The translations under genes and the position numbers were made by a program. Positions 12,370-26,521 of a stretch of DNA of 64,000 bases are shown here, in pieces. The notes under the pieces were generated by a model. That model was given only the letters and a program-made list of their open reading frames with translations, was not told the origin of the DNA and searched no databases. Location: assembly GCA_029224185.1 (NCBI GenBank), contig CM055198.1, forward strand, positions 20,501,419 to 20,565,418, given 5' to 3'. The first letter of the stretch is position 1; the number at the start of each line of letters is the position of its first letter. This stretch comes from Karalla daura. Its lineage: Eukaryota; Chordata; Actinopteri; Chaetodontiformes; Leiognathidae.

Positions 12370-12545
12370 CATCACCTGACACCATACACTCTCACTTGGG
12401 GCCAATTTAGTCTCCAATGGACTTTAATGTAAATTTTAGCACTGTGGGAGGAATCTACTCGCACATGGAGAACATGCAAACTCCACTCAGTTGAACTCAG
12501 TGAGCCAGCGATGCTAACAGTAATCTATAAACCGAGTCACCAGCT
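12370..12545 (-). mobile_element. Dispersed repeat, copy 4
   Basis: Shows 'tttagtctccaatggac', 'gcactgtgggaggaa', 'ggagaacatgcaaactccac' and a decayed tRNA-like head near 'gagccagcgatgctaac', in the same order as other minus-oriented copies. Confidence 0.65.
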
Positions 12546-14818
12546 GATTTGATTACTTGATTTTTCAACTCTTGTCTAGCTCGGCCATAAAATAATGCCT
12601 CTGTTTAACCACGGGCCAATTCTCAATTTCATTTTTCGCAGGGAAATGATTTATATCGGCACATATTGTACATTAATATCATGAAATAGAATTACATTTG
12701 GAGTTTTGGAACTGCCCGGGCGTCCCTGCTTCCCATTCATTTGTTTCCACAGACAATTATTTGTAATTCACAGTTGGAGCCCGTCTGCTGCTTGGATCGA
12801 CATGAAACTGGCCCGTTTGAATCGTCGGTACAAAAGCTGAACACCTGTGCTATAAAACGCTCTCCTCTGGCTTTGATTTTTTTTGCTATGAAACGTCCTG
12901 TCACAGGAGCAGAAGATCCTGAATCTGCCGTGATGATGAAACCCTGATCCCCGCCTCTGATCGGCTTCTTCCGCGCAGCAACATCCGCCGAACGTGCAGA
13001 TGATTAAAAGCGGTGGCCGTAACATAAACCTATATGATCGTTTTATCATCCCGGAGACTCCCACGTTTCTGTGTTATCGCAGCGTTCAAAGAACATTTTG
13101 AAATGGGAATTTAAAAAGGGAGAACATGCGTTTGTGTCCACCCACCTCTCACATCTGTACAGTGACTGATGGTTTTATTCATATAGCCTGCCCGTGCTTT
13201 GCATACCCTAAATGAATGCATGTAAGTGCAGACACAGGCATTTCCTCCCCGGAATCACTGCTTACATACCAAAACAAACATACATAAACATTTAATTTAT
13301 CGCAGCTACGGTTTCCATTAGGCATGTCAAGCGGAGGTCAGCGGTTCGCCCTCCGCTCCTGTTCTCAGTCTAATCACAGTCTGATGAAAATCTATAATCC
13401 GGACTTCTCACTGCTCTAAGTTAGTTAGTAACACACTAATCTTTCCCAGGAGCGCCACTGATCCACATAAAATGCTGTGATGTGCCTCCTTCATTCCTGT
13501 GCTTCATCTCTATCCTCCTCTTCTATTTCCTTCTTCCTGTCCGGCAGATTACTCACCTGACCTCCCTTTCCCAGGAGAGTCCCTGTAAGACCAACAATGT
13601 CAGCCACATACGCATGTGTCCATGTGTTTGTAAAGTCATGTATTTAATGTGTGCCACTCCCACGTGTCCCTCGCCTCTGATAAAGCATATGGCCGCCCTC
13701 ATCCATTCCTAATTAGCGCGTGATCGATAGTTGGTTGTTGTGATGCTGCGCGTGGGGAGCCGTGTCAGCGCGGGGGAACAGTGACATTTCAGCGGACAGG
13801 GATTACGCCGTTGACCTTATTGTTGTGATTAGGATTCAGCGCCAGCTCCCCCGGAGATGACCTCACCTTGTTCGTGCTGCACCGGGACGTTGGAGGTTGT
13901 TCAGAACGGGATGCTCTCCCCTCCCTCACGTCTCCCTCTCTCTTCCTCAGACCTCTTAAACATCAAGCGGAAACATATTTGTTCCTTCCCAGTGTTTTAC
14001 TATTTTCTACCAGCGTGGCTGCACGCTGTTCTTAAATTATTGCTCCATCCATTCTTACATGTTTACTGAACCCGCAACTCCCAATCTTGCTCTCACTGTT
14101 ACTTCAAGATTACATATCACACGATTTGTAGCTTCAGTTTTTCCATCTTTTTACCATGAATTTGTGCGGAAACACACATGCACGGTGTGAGGTTAGAAAT
14201 CACTGAGGCTATGAAGCATCTTTGTGACTTCTTCATGCAACTCTGACGTGTTTTTGAGTCATTCCCACACTGTACATGCACACAGAGGCAGAGAGTTGCA
14301 CTCCTGTGCTGCTGCAAATAGAAGAGGAGTGCAAGGATAAAAGAAAGGATGATAAAAGGAAGGGGAAGGGAAAGAGAGGGAAAACAGCCCCTACCTTTAG
14401 CACAAGTGCTGCATAGTTTCTCCTCCATTAAATTTACTCTCCTCTTTTTCATTGTTGCTCCCTCGGTCTCTAAAAGCAATGATTACAAAGTGCAACATTT
14501 GGCAGAGGCAGGTACTCGCAGAAAGAGTTTGTTGCGTTGCGTCACCTGGTCTGCAGAGTGCTGCACAAATATCTGTGAGTTGTTAAGCAACTGAGGCCCC
14601 TGCAAAGACACGACTAAGGTGGTCTCCAAGAATAGAAATATACAAAATATGAGAAAGTGTATGTGAAATCTGCTCTACTCTAACCAAAACGGGCTACAGG
14701 TAGCCAGTCAATGTCAAAATTGCCATTAGAACTGGGCTGAACTAAAGATTAATGGGTCACTGTGTGTAGTTTACAGTGAGTTTTAAGCCCTACATAGTCA
14801 TCTCAGACCAGCAGGACA
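12546..14818. other. Gene-free stretch
   Basis: Unique sequence with no recognisable exon. Minus-strand frames near 12768-13064 and 14117-14479 lack known motifs. Confidence 0.45.
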
Positions 14819-14840
14819 CTCATTCATTCATTCATTCATT
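14819..14840. repeat. (CATT)n microsatellite, short
   Basis: Five tandem CATT units. The following 100 bases are faintly reminiscent of the dispersed repeat, but too decayed to call. Confidence 0.8.
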
Positions 14841-15224
14841 ATCTAGTTTTGTAATAGTATCATAGAGGTCTGCTGGTGTCTGTCTACAGTACACATTGGG
14901 CAAAGGCAAAGGGAATACAGACACGCACACATAAACAGCATTCACTCGCACAAGAACAAGAAGCAGCACTGAATTTGTTATCACTGGGTTTCATGCAGGA
15001 CAGTTCCCTGCTTCAACAAGATTATTGCTAAGATCTTGTTGCATGTTGTGGGGAAAAAACAAAGTCCTTTAGCATCAGAAATGTTCCAGTTAAAGAAAGT
15101 GAGAGAAAGTAAGAGGGAGAAAATGCAAATACCCTGCTGAAAATATCCAGTGACTGACATTTTAACAATCCAGGTCTGGAACATAGCATTCACTCTCACC
15201 GAGGGGCAGTTCGCCGTCTCCAGT

Positions 15225-15355
15225 CAACCTTATTACATGTTTTGTGGGGAAATGTGGAAGGAGGCTGCATGTTCTCCTCATGTCTCTGCGGGTCGTCTCC
15301 AGGTGCTACACACACAGAGGCCTGCAGTCGAACCACTAAACCACCGCCTCACCTT
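15225..15355 (-). mobile_element. Dispersed repeat, partial copy 5 (head end)
   Basis: The 'tgttttgtggggaaatgtggaagg', 'gcatgttctcctcatg' and 'cagtcgaaccactaaaccacc' blocks resemble the terminal (tRNA-head-proximal) half of minus-oriented copies. Confidence 0.45.
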
Positions 15356-18300
15356 GATTTGAAACAGGTCAGCAGTAACATTTCATACATACACCTGACT
15401 AAATCATTCACATTCGACTCCAGGCTTCTGCAGAACGCTCACATATTTCTCATTTCAGTGTGCCGAGGTTATTGTTCACATCACTGCGTTGCCTGAGAAA
15501 CAAAATGACCAGACTTTAAATTAGGAATCTTACTTTAAAAGTCAAATGCTCCGCCTTTGACTGCTTAATTGTTAAGCCATCTGTTTGCACCTCACCTCCC
15601 TGAACCTGCAGAAAACAAAATCACTCCACAGTTTGAGGAGGCTCATCTGCACTCTGCCCTGTTGGTGAGCCGCGGTCGATAAGTGCCATTAGCCACTTTG
15701 CATCGCAATTTATCACAAATTTTAAACACATTTCCGGAATAATGAAAAAGGAAAATGCAAAACAAGTGCATCTGCTGCTGTTCATTCTGCATAGGAAGGA
15801 AGTGCAGTGGGACAACAAATTAAAAAAATGAGAAGTTGATGTGGAGAATGTGACAAAAGGATTGCGTTTCTTATACTGGCCTTTTGATGGCACCAAGTTC
15901 TCCACAATTTCTGTAAAATTCTGACATTTGCATGGCCACATTTGTTCTGCATAAAATGAAACTGTGCATAAAATAGTTGGAGTGGAGGGTGGAAATGGTG
16001 TGATTAGCATAACCTCCTGAAACAAGTTTGAAACCAGTTCTGTGGCTGGCTGAGAGGATAACAATTGATCACCACATGCTCAAATTTATATTCCACTCTG
16101 CACAAAAGCTTTTTCCATTTACCGCGTTGAATGTAGATGAATGAATATATCTTGGATACCGATAGAAAAGTAGAAAAATCAGAATTGAACTGAGAATGAC
16201 TTTTGAATTTCAATTAAAACCCAGAATTTCAATTTGAACTGTAAATTAAAGAAAGTGGAATTAAAAAAACATTAAGCATTTGTTTTACATATTTATTTGC
16301 AATTACATTTTATCACTGGATCTGATATTGCGTGTCCAGTATTGGAAAAATCTCCTCATTACTATGAACTGCATGATATTACCATGACTTCTGGTCATTT
16401 GACTGAGCCTCAAGGTTAAAATGAAAACAATATGACTCGTTATTCTGCAAAACACTCCTTCTGTTGAATTTAATTCCACTACACTGCACTTCAAATTCCT
16501 GTTCAGCATCCTGTGAGGTGGAGCCAAAGCAATTCAACTCCACAATCCTGAACGTTTCACAGCCCTGTCGGATACAGCCTACAAGCACAGGCCACCAAAA
16601 TTGCATGGAATACGCCGCTGCTCTTCCTCCTCCCACTCCTCCTCTTCCTCCTCATGCACAAACATCCAGTGTATCGGCCTCTCACTGTGTTTGTGCTCCG
16701 CAGCTCACTCAATCCTATTTCCCCTGATTGCATGTCTACTCCAGCCGAGTCATGGCTGCTTGTCAGAGGGGCAGAGCTGTTGAATGGCAGTGCAGGGCTT
16801 GTCATCATCGCTGGGTGACTGGCACGCGTATCTGGGATATGGCCTGGAGTGGCACAGTAACCGCAGGGGCCTATAATGGAGCTCCAGCAGCAGGTGCGGC
16901 AGCAGGATTGTGGATTTAGTCGCAGCGTTTTGGTTGTGCCGGAGGGGAGGGAGTCCGCCGGTGGTGGGAGAAATGCAAACCTGTCACACCTGTTTGAAGT
17001 CCACTCAGCCTATCGGAGGGTTTTCTTTTTTGTTCCAGCTCACAGAACACAAGCAGGTTTGTCACTCCGCTAGGTGGAGGAGAGGGACAGGAGGAGAGGG
17101 AGGGCGAAGGAGAGGAAATCTTTAGTTATGGCACACAGATTGGATGCGGTGAAGAGATAATGGTGTAATGGTTACGGCAGCGAGAGAGGAGGACAGTTGT
17201 GGAGCGATGGCAGTAAAAATAGAGATGGAGTGGTGCAGGGCTGGATGGCACCGGGGGAGCATTTCGGGCACAAGAATTCCTCTATAGCCTCCCACTGCTG
17301 CCAGCTTAGTGATAACATGCATGAGTAGACCTTAGGTGAAGGAAGAAGGGAAGATGAGGAGAGAGGGAGGATGGGAAAAGCAGGACAAAATTGACAGACT
17401 GAAAGGAGCAAAGTGGTCTGAAAGCCTCCCACAGCCTCGCTCCCCTTCCATCCTGGCTGCTCCACGCAGGGAGGGGGCCTGCTGAGGACGTTAGCGTCCA
17501 TTAAAATTGCAGCATGTTTACATAAAACTAACGCAGCCTCGCGCTGTCTTTAACTCCTACCTCATCTCACCCTCCCACATAACACAAATACCAAGCATAA
17601 TTCACTTTATTTACCGGTGAGCAGGCACAAATGAGAACTAACGTGCAGTTTAAAGGCATTATCTTCTACCCCTACGACACCGTATAGTGACCGTCCTCTC
17701 GTAAAACTCTGTGCAACTTGCCTTTTCTGCAAATTAGAGCAATCTGAATTCATTTAAGTGCTGCCAGTGGGGGAATGTCTTTTACATTACTTGCAGGTAT
17801 TTCTAGCATCGTGTCAAATGGGGCACGGGCACAAACGGGCGTGCACGCTCACAGTTCACCTATCAGCCACTCTATTGATGTGCAGCCCTGTTTAGCTTCT
17901 GAATGATTCAACACACTCCATTGCAAGGCCCATTTGCTGTCTGATTCCTTTTGTCAGGGTGGTTTTCTCGATATTCTGCCGATGATCCCTCCCTCTCTCC
18001 CTCCTGCCAGGGAGCAGTGGGCTCGATGCCCTCATGGCTATTTACCCTCTCAGCCTCCTCAGCAGCATCTCTGATGCAGCATAAAGCATCCGAGATGGCA
18101 CATCGAGCCCGGAGCGGAGACGTGAAGAGAGGCGGTGAATGCAGAATATAAAAGGAGTAAGAAGAGGAGTGTAGACAAAGAGGACACACAAGTGTTTCAT
18201 TGAGGAGCGCTGATGAGAGAGGAACGTGACAAATGAAAAGGGGGTCGGATGAGGAGGGGGGGGGCACTTCGTCGTGGTGGAGGTGATAAGGTCCCCTCGG

Positions 18301-19490
18301 GTTGTACTCAGTGTCAAAACAGCCGTGGTAACGTCCCCCCGTTTGGTTCCAGGGGCTTTAGCTGCAGCCTTTGACAGGGCATGCATCTCTGCAAGTGTGG
18401 CTGCTAACCATTACAGCCTCCTCGACGGTTCAGACTGGATTGCTTTTCCTACATTTTGGCTTTTTTCTTTTTTTTTTTCAACAGAGTAACTGTTCAAACC
18501 TCGAGAGCGAGTTTCCTGCAGGAGCTTTTGGACACATTTGTTTTTTCTTTAAACAACAAAACCCGGCCACCAGTCTGGGCTCAGTGTCATTATAATCACA
18601 AATATTTCAATTCTGCTGGATTTTATTCACAGCATCGCTCTGATTATCCCGCTTGCCAGTCCACCTGCCCGCTAGTTAACATAGCCGAGCTGTGATGACC
18701 GAGCCAGTGCCAGTGGGTCTGCTATTTACCGGGGGCTCCACAGAATGGTTTCATTAACAAATGACAGATGTAATTACAGACACCAAACCATCATCTCATG
18801 CAAACTATTCACTGATTCTTCCATTATCCATGCTTTGTGGTCATGGATTAGCTCTAATCATCAGTGTTGTATTATATAATCCACTTGAAAAAGAAAGCTA
18901 TTATGATTTAAACTGCTGTAATCTGATCTCATTTCCTCCACTGTCTCCTCAATTACTTCATCATTTTGCTAATCTCTGAAAGTGTCCTTTGCCTGCACCG
19001 ATGTGGGGGGGCGTGAATATGGTGCAATGAAATTATATGGTTTTGGACTCAGAGGAATATCTGTGGCAATAAACTCAAGACAAGACCATCAAAGCGCATA
19101 TGGGCAATACACCGAACAATCTGTGCATCCTGCAACCAGGGGACTTTCTGCTCACATATGTAAGAGGCAAAATTTGGAAGAGAGAAAGCATTTTGCTGAG
19201 CTTGGAGAGAAGAGTGGAACTGATGAATGCTGTATGGTGGATGTGCTGTTGTGACAAGGACCATTGACTATGTAATGGTTGCTTTTGCGGCGTCTATGAC
19301 CCCCTGTTGGAAAGAGGTTGTTAAAAAGCTAACGCCTGGTGATAACCGTTGTTTCAAAGATCATAATTTATCCAGTTACAGATACAAAGTAACAGACACA
19401 GAGATGACAGCCAGAGAAATGAAAAGAGCAGCACATGAAAGACTGGATACTTTATGGAGAGACTGGAAATCCTCCACCTTTTTACTGTAA
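15356..19490. other. Gene-free stretch
   Basis: No exon recognised. An AT-rich tract at about 16170-16270 repeats the core GAATT/AATTC with AAC/GAA in loose tandem fashion and looks like a decayed satellite. The 17.9-18.4 kb part is GC-richer but shows no coding signal that I can support. An 88-codon open frame at 19227-19490 ends beside a donor-like GTAAG but has no known homology. Confidence 0.4.
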
Positions 19491-20110
19491 GTTTTTTAGA
19501 TTAAAAGATAACAGAAGTATTCGGCCTTGTTTTCCCATAAGGCTTCAAACCAGCAGTTAGAGAGGAAATTACTGTACATTTAAGGCCGCATTGGTGGAGA
19601 AAAAGCAAGAAATTAGTTTGTGCACACTATTAGGCCCAGTGTAATTATTGTGATTTAGGTGAACTATGAAAACAATTAGGCAGGCTATTTGCTGAAAGGA
19701 CAGAAACGGTACTGATCCGCTGCACACACAAATATTATTCATTTAGGGGGAGAAAAAAAAAAGAAGCAATATTAGCCTTGTAAATCGAAAAGGTGAGAGG
19801 AAATATTACCCCGACCTCTGTCAAAGACAGATATTATTACAGTCTGAAGCGTGCACCACTTAGAAGACGATAATGAAGTTCATCCACGAATATTACATTA
19901 CATCGTGCTCGCATTCAGGCATCGCAATACGAGATTATGAACATTCAGCTGTTTGAATTGGTGCAAAACAGATGGTGTTCTTCTGTAATCACTCTGATAA
20001 ACACAGTAATGCAGATTGTCTGCGATACGGCCCTAATGAATGTAGGAGTTTCTCAGTGCTCAGCAGCACTGGAAATGTTTAGGAGCTTGTCGTGAGTGTG
20101 CAATTTCAAG
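19491..20110. promoter_or_regulatory. Candidate conserved non-coding element
   Basis: AT-rich but complex sequence with low CpG, no tandem repeats and many ATTA/TAAT homeodomain-type cores (for example around 19635-19690). This is the texture typical of vertebrate developmental enhancers. The call is compositional inference only; conservation cannot be assessed from one sequence. Confidence 0.2.
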
Positions 20111-21375
20111 TTCGGTCTGCGTTACTTATTTTCATTCCTCTAAGATATTCCGAATGTGTGTATTGGTATGTATGCATTATAAATACTCGTGAATAATGGA
20201 CAGATGATGGATAATAGTCCGTCATCTATTCACCGTCTCTATTTTAATGTTTCATTTGATTGAACTGTATCTTTTTGAGGCAGAGCCTGGAGTTGTGGCA
20301 GAGTGCAGAGCCCAGCATTTACATCCTATCATTCACACGCTGCCACAATCATAATCCAAACCTAATTTTAACTCCTCCGCGATTTTGTGGTAATCCCGAA
20401 TTTCACATCTGCTATCAACGGTCTGCAGAGGAACAGGGTAGCTTTGTGCTCCGGACCTCACAGGACTGCTGCTCTCTAATCTCATGACACGACAACAACA
20501 AAAAGACTGTTGCTGGTTTCCTGTTTGGCTGCTGTTTGAACCCTCTCCCAGCGGGTCACGAGGCCTCGTGCGGTCGTGATCCAGAGGAATCTCACACCTG
20601 GACGTCAACAGAACGGATCAATAATAGGCCGGGACACGGTGCCACCACCTGCCGGGGTCCCTCGGGGGTTCACATGCACACGTGTACTACAAGTAAACAC
20701 CGCCAGGCACGCGTGTCCATTCCCCCGCTGTAATGATCCATACAACAACCAGCTCGGCTATGAAATGGGATTGTCACTCACTCTCACCGCAGCGTATCAG
20801 ATGTCAGATTGTTCTCACCCCCCGACAGCAGTCAGGCGACCCGGCAGACTACGTGGCTGCCTCCGAGGTCAAACTGTACGAGCTGCTGATCATCTGCGGC
20901 TGTGTTGACGCTGCTGGCTCTGAACCACCGGACTAACCTGTGATGCCGTTGCCCCATTTCCCAGCCGTCGAGAGGGCGGGATCTTTTCACAGATGTGCGT
21001 GTGTTGGAAAAGGGATTTCTAGCCCGAGTAGAGACCAGTCTGTTCTTTTCATGTCTACCATCAAACATTTTCCTTGCGTTTTCTATCTCTTCCAGTCGCT
21101 CCTTGTTTAATTTGCTCTTTAAATCAAGCCCTCGCCTCCTCCCCTTGTTTTTCCCCCCAATCTCGGGATGTTTAGTCTTTTATGAGAGAAGGTGGAAAAC
21201 AGCAGGTGCAAGGCCTGCACAAAACACCAGAGAAGTGATCCAATTTGGTGTGGGCAGTAAATTGCATGGACATCTGCGCACTGTGAGGCTTGGAGCGAAG
21301 CTCAGGGCAGGGTGGATGCATATCTCTGCCTGGCTGTACTGCTGACAGGGCACAGAGGCTGCTGTGGAGGGGTGC

Positions 21376-21418
21376 CAGGCAGGCAGGCAGGGAGGCAGGG
21401 AGGCAGGGAGGGAGGCAG
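21376..21418. repeat. (GGCA/GGGA)n short tandem array
   Basis: About ten tetranucleotide units, first GGCA and then alternating with GGGA. Confidence 0.85.
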
Positions 21419-22970
21419 CAGAGACAGAGAGACTTGGGACTGGGACCTGACACACTCTCAGTGTCTCTATATGTGACTCTTCAGCTAATGTGTAGGTTTT
21501 CTGCCACACTGCAAAAGAGCGAAAGTGGAGGATACACTTCACGACGGAGGACAAAAAGAAGTTTGACCAAAATTCATCCGGCGTGTGAGAAGTTTGAAAA
21601 TGAAGCGAGAAGCGCTGCTAAAGTCACGACAACCCTCATATAAACCTTCTGTACTCTCCGATGAGAGTGCGATTCATCAAAGCATCCTCAGGAGCTGCTA
21701 TTGTCTACACACAACCCAGGCTGTAATATAATAACCTCCTTTGCTGCTGCTGCTGCTGTGCAGAAAGCTGCAGCTGTAGCATACTGTCCCGAGGCCTGAA
21801 TCTGTCCTCAGCCCCACAGGACGCCTCTGCAGCCTGGGCTAATTGAACAGATTACAAACTTTCCCTTCTCTCCCTCTAATTAGCATTAGTGTGCCGTGGA
21901 CTAAATGGGTCTGGACTAGGTCTCGGCCCTCCACTCCTGCAGGTGATTAGGATCTCCTTCCACAGCAGTGGCTCTGGCCATAACTTCATTAATGACTTGG
22001 CTGACTCTTTCCAACTCTGCTGGTTCCAGTCTCCCTGAGGATGTTGGGTCTGAAGTAAAGATCTCTGACAGGATTTAACTGGTGACTTGCTGATTATTCG
22101 GCCCTAAAGTCTTTTTTTTTATTATTGTTATTGTGTCTGCTGTAACATGCCGTACTGATTTTGATTAATCCTGCTTGTCTTTTTCGATTATCCCCTCACG
22201 CCTAACAGTAGTTTCAGAAACCATCATTTTCATCAGCACAAGCGTGGATGTAATCACTGTCGTGATTGTCAACATTATCATTAGCAGCATTTTCATCCGT
22301 CTCAACTTCTTCGTCTGGGTGCTCCTCCCTCTCCTCCCACTCTACAATACTATTGCCTCCCCCTTCATCACGTTTAGTGCTGTTTGTTTTGTGCCCTTGC
22401 TTTCTTTATGGTTATGGCCTTATGTACATATTCTGGTCTTTCCCGTAATTGCTGGTTTGGGTTTTAACGCTTCCTGATGAATGCTCAGCTCTGTGAAACG
22501 CAGTCTACCATTGAAAGAGCCATTTAGCCTCTATAAACCAAGCCAGATTAGATAAATTTAAGTCGGAGTCGCTCCTCGTTGGGCGGCAAGCTGTATGCTG
22601 CACATACACACGCACACACACACACAAACACACACGGTACTGCAGACTGCGACCCGACGTGCCTCCCATGCAAATGAATCTAATAGCTGCGAGTGCTCGT
22701 CTATACGTCTATACAAGATGTTGCTCTCACAATTCATTTCACACTTCGTTAGCAAGCGAAATTGTGGGCTGGTTATACAGTATGGCAGAGAAGATCAATA
22801 TATTACAGGCAGGTATTTGTGGGGAAATCCGACACAAGCTCTGCCATTCCACCGATCTCATAAACACAGGTATAGAAAACTGTGATGCGAAGGCGTGCGC
22901 ACATACATTGTTTATGTGTTTGCACACACATCTGCATGCGGTTGCCTTGGAAATGAAGAACACCCAGATA

Positions 22971-22971
<1 letters not shown>

Positions 22972-23022
<51 letters not shown>
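22972..23022. repeat. (CA)n microsatellite
   Basis: About 25 CA units. Confidence 0.95.
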
Positions 23023-23024
<2 letters not shown>

Positions 23025-23764
23025 TGGCTCCTTTTCACTCACACGGTCACATTTGCCTGGAGTAAATCATCATTGTGTTTAGGAAGTAGATTGATGGCCA
23101 TCCTCAATGGTTTGGCCACCCTTTCTATTTAGAGCGACGGGTCAGTTGACCAGTTAAGGATCCGACCTCTATTGTGGCCGTCTGACATCTCTATTCATCA
23201 TCTCGCACTGTGCATCCTGCTGCTGCTGCTGTCTCCAGGCGCTGGCTGCTTTGTGTGGCACTTTAGCTGCAGCGAACGTGGAGAAAAGGCGTACGTCCTC
23301 AGAGGGCTGGCAATATTTTCTCATATAAAATATGTCATACTCTTTGTACTGTGCTTTATCTTATCCCTGGGTGTATTAGTCCATAATGGAGAATGTTGCA
23401 GGTCTGCTGTATGCCAGTATTGAATTTTTATTTGATTTTCTGCATCAGTGTGCTGAAGTTCCTCCTATTTTGTCTGGGTTTTTAAGCCTTCTGCCCTGTC
23501 TGTGCTCCCAGAGACCTGGCCTACATAAAACCGCGTTATCAGCTCCATACGTGAACCTGAATCTTTTCGCAGGCTGTCTTGCTCTTTGTGCCTCTTTGAC
23601 GCCTTGCTCTGGGTGTCGAATGTAATATCTATCAGTGTCTAATATACATAATATATGCCATGGGGACATATTTAGCAAGACGTGTGACAAAGCGGTGACG
23701 CTTTAGGAATGAGACTGGGCCGCTTTTACTCATCAATCCTGTCATCCTTACATGATCTCACCTG

Positions 23765-23920
23765 CTTTGTACCCAGTGGTGTCACAGGGCTCACTCACAC
23801 CATTCATTATCACGCTCACAACTGTTTTCTCAAATCTGCCTAAATGTGCTGTATATAGCCACATAGCCAAAAGAAGAATATGCAACTGGGATTAGAACCA
23901 AGAATCAGATTTCCCTTGCT
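23765..23920 (-). mobile_element. Dispersed repeat, highly decayed copy 6
   Basis: 'tacccagtggtgtcacaggg', 'ctcactcacaccattcat' and 'gggattagaaccaagaatc' follow the family order, but the middle is scrambled. Confidence 0.35.
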
Positions 23921-26169
23921 TAATGATTTCTTATTGTTAGTCACAGAGAGTATAGTACTTGTGTTATTAGTGCAGGTGGGTTAAGCAGTGGACAACTTGC
24001 AGAAAGAAAAGCAGACAGATACTTTTCTGGTGCACAGACAGATCTTGTACAAATTGGCTCCAGTGGCGCGGACATGTTTTTCTGTAAGAGAAACCTCCTG
24101 CAGACAAGAGTGAAGAAGAGAGACAGAAGTGTTTCTCTGGCAGTAATAGGTTGGTAAATGTTTACAATTCTTCGCCCAACCTTACATGCAGGTATCGCTT
24201 TTACACAGGCTGGCGTATAAATACCTAAGGCACCCAGTCATCGCAGCTGTTGAGGAGTTAAAGGAGATATGTTGAAAAGTTTCGCAGCGAGGAATAACGG
24301 TTTCTATCTCGACGAGATGAAAGAGATGCCGGGTAGTCTTTATCTGGAGTGTTGAGTCTGTTGTCTGGCCTCACGTGGCCTCTGCGTCTCTCATAACCAG
24401 GCAGAACATTTCCCATCTTGCAGCTTTGCTCCTTGTACCACAGTCATGTTTCTGACGCTTCATTTTCTGTCATCTGGTCCGGCCACAGTCACTTTCCAAG
24501 GTGAGCTCTTCTCTTTGGCCCCTCTCCCCTGAAAAGAGAGAGAGAGAGGGAGAGAGAGAGAGAGAGAGAGTGGGAGAATCCTCCAAGGTCACTTTCTGTG
24601 TCTCTCCGTTAGAGTTGGTGAGTTCCTGACAAGGCTTGGACAGTTTCAATTTCTCAGCGACTGTCAGGAGCTCCCTGTTTTTTAAACGCCTGTGAGACAG
24701 ATATAAGCAGAGAAAGACGTTGCCTGACTTTTCGGTATTATCTGAGGGGCATTCTTTTCGCCGGTCTTATCTCTCTGTCAGAAATGGGCCTTCAGTGATT
24801 CCTGCCAGATACAGCCACAGCGGATGGACTGTTAGGCAGGCAGATAGCGCAAAGCTTTCCCAGACGTTGTAGATCTAGACCTGGCTGTTTTTTTCCACGT
24901 GTTCCTGGCCCTCGGTGATTGGTAAATCTGAGCGAATGGCAGCTTGACAGACGCCGCACCTCTACTTCATAGCAGAGTGGGTGAAGAAAAGTCAAAACAA
25001 GAAGGGGAAGACGGACAGTTCGGAGGTGCCGGAAGTGCCGCGCGGTGAACTTTCCCTGACCTGCTCCTCAATCAAAAGTACTGCAGAAGTCATCCTCCCC
25101 TGCCAGGTGTGATGAAGACACGGCTCTCAGAGCTTTGATGTGACATATCGTTGGACATCTTCATCTGGCCCCGTTGACATCCGGCTTGTTGCTGCTTTTA
25201 TTGTTTTGTGAAACAATACACTGAGGGGACGGACGCCATGTCAGAGATGTTTCTGAGGCTTTGATGCCAAAAGGGAGACGGAAGCTTCAAAGAAAGCAAA
25301 CTGTGTGGGTGCCAGAGTGACTGGAGCCTCCCGTTGGCAAGTTAATTATAAGTTAATTGCTTGGTGAGAATTTGAATTTATAGCCCTCACGGTTTTCTTT
25401 CCAAGACCTTGCATGCCCTAAAAGAAGTGTCCTTTTCTACTTAAAGGCATTCAGTTACGGCTACAACTCTCCACTTTTACTTCACTATGACCAATTAATG
25501 TTAAGGGACTTGGAGAGGAAGAGCAGTGGGAGGAAGTGGGGAGGGGTTGATAAGGGAGTTGAAAGCAGTGGTGGAGAATGGCGTTGTAGCGGTAAGCTGG
25601 ACTCCAGCTGGTCGCTCTTTGGGGAGATCCCCACTCGTGTTGCTCCTGCTGTAGCATGAGGGAAAACTCAGCCAGGGGTCCTTGAAGTCCCTCTTAGTTA
25701 CTACATGATTGTACCCATTTGTACCCATTCAGTCAAGGCAGCATTTCTGAAGACAGCTCACATCCCTCAAACATCTACAAATCTATGCTGTGCCCAGCCA
25801 GCCGTGCTGCAAAAAAAGTTGCACCTCACTTTGGGACTTTGCAACATTTTCTCTATTTCTGAATGTTAGGCTTTGCAGACCGGGTTTCTAATCATAGCAC
25901 TTGTTAGACAAACACCCGGGTGTGTGTTTTGCCCATGCTGTGGCTGGGATTGCTTTATCACTGACATTTAGCCTGATCTCCATTTCGTAATATGTAAATT
26001 AGCAGCTGTTGTGAGAAGAAACAGAGTGCGACATGAAGATATCATGCCATGCTGGTGGTAACCCCTCTGCAGCTCTGACACCACATCTGCCATCTGTATG
26101 TTGTGATGTGGGGGGGGGTGACAGGAAGACACACACGATGCTACAAACTGACAAACACAAACTGACAAT
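23921..26169. other. Gene-free stretch
   Basis: Apart from the GA run at 24535-24570 I see only unique sequence. A TATAAATA box-like string at about 24215 has no associated exon that I can support. Confidence 0.45.
24535..24570. repeat. (GA)n microsatellite
   Basis: About 18 GA units with one GGG interruption. Confidence 0.92.
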
Positions 26170-26470
26170 CCATTTATTTTCTTAACCTGCTTTACATGGT
26201 GCTGGAGCCTGTCCCAGCACACAGCGGGAAAAGACACAGAATGCACCCTGGACAGGTCAGAACACACGCATGCATGCACACACACACACACACACACATT
26301 CACTCTCACTTTAGTCTCCAAGCATGTTTAAATATGCATGTTTTGGGACTGTAGGAGGAAGCTGCTCTATCCAAAAGAAAGCCCTTGTTAACTCCACACA
26401 GAGTCTGTCCATCCCTGGGAGTCAAACCCAGCTTGCTGTCTGGCGACAGTGCTATCCGCCAAGCCAACAT
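26170..26470 (-). mobile_element. Dispersed repeat, near full-length copy 7
   Basis: One of the two most complete copies. Block order on the + strand: 'ggtgctggagcctgtcccagc', 'gcaccctggacaggtcag', an internal CA run (26279-26299), 'cactctcactttagtctcc', 'atgcatgttttgggactgtaggagga', 'aactccacacagag', and a tRNA-like head with 'gggagtcaaaccc' and 'tggcgacagtgctatccgcc'. The last two blocks correspond to the reverse complements of a B box and an A-box-like region. Confidence 0.75.
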
Positions 26471-26521
26471 CCATCCATCCATCCGTCTTCTTCCGCTTAG
26501 GCAGGGACTCTCCACCTTCCT

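Larger units (their letters stand above)
20111..23764. other. Gene-free stretch with minor repeats
   Basis: Contains a short GGCA/GGGA tandem (21376-21418), CA runs near 22609-22634 and at 22972-23022, and otherwise unique DNA. No exon was recognised. Confidence 0.45.

Noticed and set aside
24213..24222. TATAAATA-containing string
   Set aside because: No exon, donor or coding frame follows. Such strings are expected by chance in AT-rich DNA.
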